A stretch of DNA of 64,000 nt. Source: Pseudovirgaria hyperparasitica. Lineage: Eukaryota; Ascomycota; Dothideomycetes; Acrospermales; Acrospermaceae. The stretch covers positions 1,234,805 through 1,298,804 of the forward strand of contig NW_022985556.1 in the NCBI RefSeq assembly GCF_010093815.1, in the 5' to 3' direction. The position numbers and the translations under genes are program-made. The notes below the pieces were generated by a model. It was not told the DNA's origin. It did no database searches and saw only the letters and a list, made by a program, of their open reading frames with translations. Positions 59,167 through 64,000 of this stretch are shown here, piece by piece (the first letter of the stretch is position 1; each line of letters opens with the position of its first letter).

Positions 59167-61817
59167 CTTGAGTGCTAGATATGGTCGCTTCGCGATGTGG
59201 TGGCTAGTTTTCTTGGTGCGAATGTTCGAGGTGGTCACTATATCGAGTCACGGCAGTACTATAAAGAACGGACCAGAAACAGGTCGAGAACTGCGCAGCC
59301 GTTGATCAGATGGCAGCCTGCGTCAGATTTCATAACGCGCGCGGCGCATATGAAGAAGGGCGATTGACACCTCAAATTGATGACATGCGACAATCCATTA
59401 TTGCACGGCGGAACAAGTAGACAAAGATATCCTCTCACTGCGTGTCTGCCACGTCTTGCCAGTCTCTCTTCTCACAACACTTTTCAGGGTCCAGTATGCT
59501 CGGTGTGGGCGTGAAGAAGTCGAAGATATCGCAGAATGGCAGTGGAAATGCGGGTGCGCCGGTGGTGAAGCGGTAAAAGGATGAGGACCGAAGGATAACG
59601 AGCGGCTACTGCTGAGAGGGCAATGATCACTCGGATCTGGAGACAGCGAAGGTATGCTAGGTATACTACAGACACACAAGATCAGCATGAGGCAGACAGG
59701 CTCTTGAAAATATGGATATGGCAGCGCTGTGGAGCGATTGGGGCGGAGGAGCCTACTCACCGAAGCGCAATGACGGACGGGCAGATGAGAAAGTGGCGAT
59801 GCAGTAAAGTCGCGAAAAAACACACACACACAAACACACACAAAGATGGAAGAGGACTGCAAGGTGATAGTAGAGATGGTGAAAAGGAAACAGAAGAGGA
59901 GGCGGCAGAGAAGTGGAGAGAGGTGTAGGCGTTGGTAGGTGATTGGGACGGACGAGGATCTAGTGCAAAGTAAAAGGTAGGTTGGGGTTATTACTAGTTA
60001 GCAGGAGGAGGAGGAAGAGGAGAAGCTGATGAATGCGGATGGAAGTGTGTAGGTGAGGGCTGATGAGTTGCTGTGAGTGGTGGTGGTGGGTGTGCAGCTT
60101 TGTGCTTTGGGCGCTAATAACTGCTGCAGCTGTGGCATGGCATGGCATGGCACCAGGCATGGGAACCCACCTGCACCCACTCAGACTCCCCACCCCCCAT
60201 GTGGCATCCGACTTGGCCTAGGTAATGATTAATTCGGGGTAGAGGGCATCTCTTCATATCATCAACTTCCATGTATCGTCCGCATGAGACAGTTGGGATG
60301 GAGAGATGTCGTCTCTCCTTGGTAGACCGACCAACAGACCTGAGGCATCTTTGCGAGTGCCTGTTGTTGTGCGTAGGGAGATTGAAGCAAGTGATAGGGT
60401 GAATAGTCCTCGCGAACATGGTGGTGTGCGCACTATCAAATGTCCCTTGACAATTGTAGTTATGTAGCGACATGCAAGACAGGGTTGATGCCAGTCTGCA
60501 GTGCGGCATGTGCGTCTGTCACAGCATCCGTGTTGTCGCTATCAATACCGATCGGATCGTATATTAGGATGTAGAGGTTCAAGGGGATTTCGGTTGTCGT
60601 ATGCAGAGTGATTTGGGGTTTACCGTGTCAAGGCAAGGGGCTGAATGAATAGATGAAGGCGTGTGTGGGTGTGTTTGTTGTGCGTAGAGCAGGACGCCAG
60701 CAAAATTACCATTTCGGGCCTCGCGATGAGCCTAGATAATAGTAACAGCCAATAACGGCTGTAACGGCGGGAGGGTTATTAGGTTATTAGCGATATATCC
60801 TACTGTAGTTAGCATAGCAGTGCAGCGTACCGGGCGCCATAACTAGGGGCTTCTGCGAAAGCCACACAAACTTAGCTAAGCCGTGCCCGGCCACATGAGG
60901 ATGGATATACCGTGATTAATTAGTACTAAGGAAGGTGTGTGTAATTACTGTATATTCAACATCGCCTTGAATGGTAGAAAGTGATTAATCAATTCTGAGT
61001 AGACAAGATCCAAGTCCGCCGTGCGCATCGCCGGCGCCTATGGGCCTGTCCTGTCCTGTGGTTGTGCGTTTGTGCCTGTCTGTGCCTATCTGTGCCTGTC
61101 TGTGCCTGTCTGTTTATGCTTTGTACCCGTGCTTGTATGTGCTGATGCCCGTGCCTGTATGTGCCTGGGTGTGTCCAGTGTCTCTGGCGCGCTGACAGCC
61201 CGTGGCCATGCCTGTGCGTGTGTGCGTGTGCGTGTCTGTGCCACTGCCACTTCCCCCCGGCCCGTTTCTCGTTTCTGTGTGCACAGACAACGAAGCCGCC
61301 AGATTGTCGAGGGTCGGTCGAACCGTCGAGGCCATCGGTTCATCCATGCCCTGGATGGATTACATAAGCTATCTTTTATTGCTTACTACTCCACCTGGGC
61401 AGATCCGAAGCATCTCTTGGCTGTGTTTCGTGTCTAGGACTCTATTAGGCTGCGTCGCGTCTTCCCTCTCGTATCTGGTGCCTGCACAACACATCACAAC
61501 TATTATGCTACTGTATATCAAAATCATATCACTGGTAATTCGCCTCAACATGCTTTCACTGCTAGTCCAAGCCCGTAATCGTCTCTACAATCCATCCTCT
61601 TCCGTCGTCTTCCGCGCGCTTTTCGCCGATGGAGGCCTCAAGCCCAATTCGATAAATACCTATGACCTCATACCCTCGCCCCTCTACCCAGTAGTCTCTA
61701 CATAGGTAGCTATCTTAGCTATCTAGCTTGCATCAACTCCCACGTTCTACGTTTGCCCTTCCAAGACTTCAATTCGTCAGTCCTGCACTTGAACTTCTTT
61801 CCTCATATCTGGCAGCC
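59167..61817. other. Divergent intergenic region BCK1 / PDC
   Basis: About 2.65 kb between divergent genes. It holds the BCK1 upstream region, with an ACACACA stretch (about 59820-59842) and short CATGG repeats near 60136-60155. An AT-richer part lies about 60720-61000, and TGTGCCTGTC-type repeats occupy about 61060-61240. A pyrimidine-rich PDC leader lies near 61730-61817. No further gene is supported; frames such as 59398-59862 (-), 60114-60509 (-) and 61021-61705 (+) are low-complexity or lack domains. Confidence 0.6.
61060..61240. repeat. Degenerate TGTGCCTGTC repeats
   Basis: Repeated words of the type TGTGCCTGTC/TGTGCGTGTG occur in a GT/CT-rich stretch upstream of the pyruvate decarboxylase gene. 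They are imperfect and simple-sequence in nature. Confidence 0.6.
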
Positions 61818-63693
61818 ATGGCCACTGATATTCGTACCTCGGAGCTCAAGGAGCCCGTAGATGTTGCTGAGGTTCGTCCTACTCTCGCTTGACCTCCAAC
61901 GTCAAGACTGAACTTTGTACAGTACCTTTTCCGACGCCTGCACCAAGTTGGCGTGCGATCAGTACATGGTGTCCCTGGGGACTACAACCTCGTTGCATTG
62001 GACTATATCCCCAAAAATGGTCTGAAATGGGTGGGAAATGTCAACGAGTTGAATGCAGGTCCGTGCTCGATATCCTTCAATTGCATGGATGGATACTCGT
62101 CTGACCTTGGCGTTCAGGCTACGCCGCCGATGGCTATGCGCGTGTAAAAGGAATCGCTGCAATTGTTACCACCTTTGGCGTAGGAGAGCTGTCGGCCGTT
62201 AACGCACTGGCCGGTGCGTACAGCGAATATGTTCCCGTTGTCCACATAGTCGGATGTCCTTCCACTGCTGCCCAGAAAGACGGTCTTCTTCTGCACCATA
62301 CTCTTGGAAATGGTGACTACTCCGTTTTTGCCAATATGTCTCGTCAAATCTCCTGCGCTGTCTCCATGCTCAATGATCCTTACGAAGCCGCAACTCTCAT
62401 CGACCATGCCATACAAGAGTGTTATATTAAAAGTAGACCGGTCTACATTTCTCTCCCCTCCGACATGGTCACGAAGAAGATTGAAGGCGCAAGGCTGAAC
62501 GCGCCGTTGAACCTGGACTTTCCAACCAATGATCAAGACAAGGAAAATTACGTTGTTGATGTTGTGATGAAGTACCTCGAAGCAGCTAAATCACCCTGCA
62601 TCGTCGTTGATGCCTGTTCCATAAGACACCGTGCTCTTGAGGAAGTCCACAAACTCGTTGCAACATCTGGCATACCTACCTTCGTTGCTCCAATGGGAAA
62701 AGGGGCAATTGATGAGACCCTACCAAATTATGGCGGGGTGTACGCTGGTGATGGGTCGAATGAGGGCGTGCAGAACTACGTTGAAAATTCCGACCTTGTT
62801 CTCAACATTGGTGCAATAAAGTCTGACTTCAACACTGCTGGTTTCACATATCGCATGTCGCAGCTCAAGTCCATCGACTTCCATAGTTACGGTGTATACG
62901 TTCGATACTCCGAATATCCTGGAGTGCGCATGAATGGTGTTCTGAGAAAGGTGGCCGAGAAGCTCGGAAAGTTCAACGTGACAGCCCCATTCCCTAAACC
63001 AAGCAATGCAATCCCAGCAGAAGAGAAACAAGACGACTCTGGCGTAATTAGCCACGCTTGGTTGTGGCCACGTCTGGGCCAATGGCTGCGTGAGGACGAT
63101 GTTATCATCACAGAAACAGGTTTGTACCCATCGGATGCCAGAGGTCACCATGATTGACGCGTATAGGCACAAGTAATTTTGGTATTTGGGAGACTAGGTT
63201 TCCAAAGAATGTCATCGCCATATCGCAGGTACTTTGGGGTAGTATTGGATATGCGACGGCAGCATGTCAAGGTGCCGCATTAGCTGCGCGAGAGACAGGC
63301 AAAAAGCGGACGATTCTGTTCACCGGTGACGGTAGCTTCCAACTCACTGCCCAAGAAGTGTCAACAATGATCCGAAATGAGTTGGACCCGATAATATTCG
63401 TGCTTTGTAACAAGGGGTACACCATCGAACGATTTATCCACGGATGGAAAGACGCGTACAATGACGTGCAAGAGTGGGATTATAAGGGCATTCCGGCGGC
63501 TTTCGGCTGTTCCCCAGAAAAGCACCAGACGTACCGAGTTAAGTCAAAGAAAGAGATTGACGACCTATTCAACGACCAGACCTTTTCTGACAGCAATAAG
63601 CTGAGATTCGTGGAGATTGTAATGGACTGGGACGATGCTCCAAGGGCCCTTAAATCAACTGCCGCTGCATCTGCTAAGAGAAATGAGGGATAG
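61818..63693 (+). CDS. Pyruvate decarboxylase (ThDP-dependent)
   Basis: Exons are 61818-61871, 61923-62058, 62118-63119 and 63167-63693, with introns of 51, 59 and 47 bp; the product is 572 aa, the usual PDC length. The start is in a good context (GCAGCCATGG). Key residues are present: the VPGDYN Asp, the ThDP-activating Glu in [14 protein letters not shown] (E59), the catalytic His pair in [12 protein letters not shown] (about 121), and the GDGS...CNKGYTIE diphosphate/Mg motif (about 451-480) with its Asn, Gly and Glu kept. It converts pyruvate to acetaldehyde and CO2 in the cytosol for fermentation or acetyl-CoA supply. Close relatives include indolepyruvate and phenylpyruvate decarboxylases, so substrate is inferred. 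The first intron has a less usual donor (GTTCGT), fixed by frame and homology. Confidence 0.93.
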
Positions 63694-64000
63694 ATGTAAG
63701 TATACGAATGAATGACAAACTTGACTCTGATCTTGAGCTGTTGACAACCTATGACATGGTCCCAAATCGCACAAAGAATGTACCATGCAAATCGAGTCCC
63801 TCCTGAGTGTAAGTGAACCTACCAATGCTGGGGGTTGTCTATCCACTAGCAGCCTCGAAAAATAAGTGAATCAACAATATCCGCGGCACGTGGCGCCACA
63901 TGACACTGTTTATAATTACAAGCTTGTTGTCTTTGCTTGTTCATCGTCGCGTAGCATAGCCTTGACTTGCCCACGCACACCGCACCTGGTTAATCTTAAA
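63694..64000. other. 3' flank of the pyruvate decarboxylase gene
   Basis: About 300 bp to the edge of the window. It includes a CGCGGCACGTGGCGCC-type GC-rich palindromic stretch near 63880-63897 with a CACGTG core. No gene is seen. Confidence 0.5.

Noticed and set aside
59167-59238. In-frame upstream ATG for BCK1 (24 extra residues)
   Set aside because: The family begins with the MQHYP-type Pro-rich motif; the extra residues look like leader sequence.
61021-61705. Plus-strand frames before the PDC gene as a cysteine-rich secreted protein
   Set aside because: The Cys/Val-rich sequence arises from TGTGCCTGTC repeats; it lies in the PDC upstream region.

Overview
The window looks like the nuclear genome of a filamentous ascomycete, most likely a Dothideomycete-type Pezizomycotina. 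Introns are short (about 47-180 bp, GT..AG), and the proteins are typical of that group (BCK1-type MAPKKK, CBS/PB1 tail-anchored protein, JJJ1, eIF3e, OTT_1508-type deaminase). About 20 kb of transposon DNA has been rewritten by C-to-T changes that look like repeat-induced point mutation (RIP). The class-level assignment is an inference.

Layout. 1-20945 is an AT-rich nest of dead Ty3/Gypsy LTR retrotransposons. Copy B (12485-19670 plus a 29-bp piece at 4405-4433) is oldest and most mutated. Copy A (1-4404, running off the left edge) is a less mutated relative that appears to have inserted into B's 5' LTR. Element C (4434-12479, minus strand, 238-bp LTRs, CTATA target duplication) then landed 29 bp further along the same LTR. 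A 152-bp solo LTR at 19943-20094, with a TAGAA duplication and no visible RIP, is the youngest insertion.

21.5-34.4 kb is a compact housekeeping block: JJJ1 (+), ribosomal protein eS26 (-), a CBS/PB1 membrane protein (+), karyopherin Kap121/Pse1 (+), mitoribosomal protein mL49 (-) and eIF3e (+). Five of these six serve ribosome biogenesis, ribosomal protein import or translation.

34.4-54 kb is gene-poor. It holds a Gln/Met/Asn-rich conserved protein behind a very long pyrimidine-rich leader, a secreted Ser/Pro/Thr-rich wall-type protein, an intact OTT_1508-like deaminase, a small one-pass membrane ORF and several minisatellites (one crossed by a 10-N assembly gap). 54-59.2 kb is a BCK1-family MAPKKK of the cell-wall-integrity cascade on the minus strand. 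61.8-63.7 kb is a pyruvate decarboxylase on the plus strand. Exon boundaries were placed by eye from reading frame, splice consensus and family conservation.
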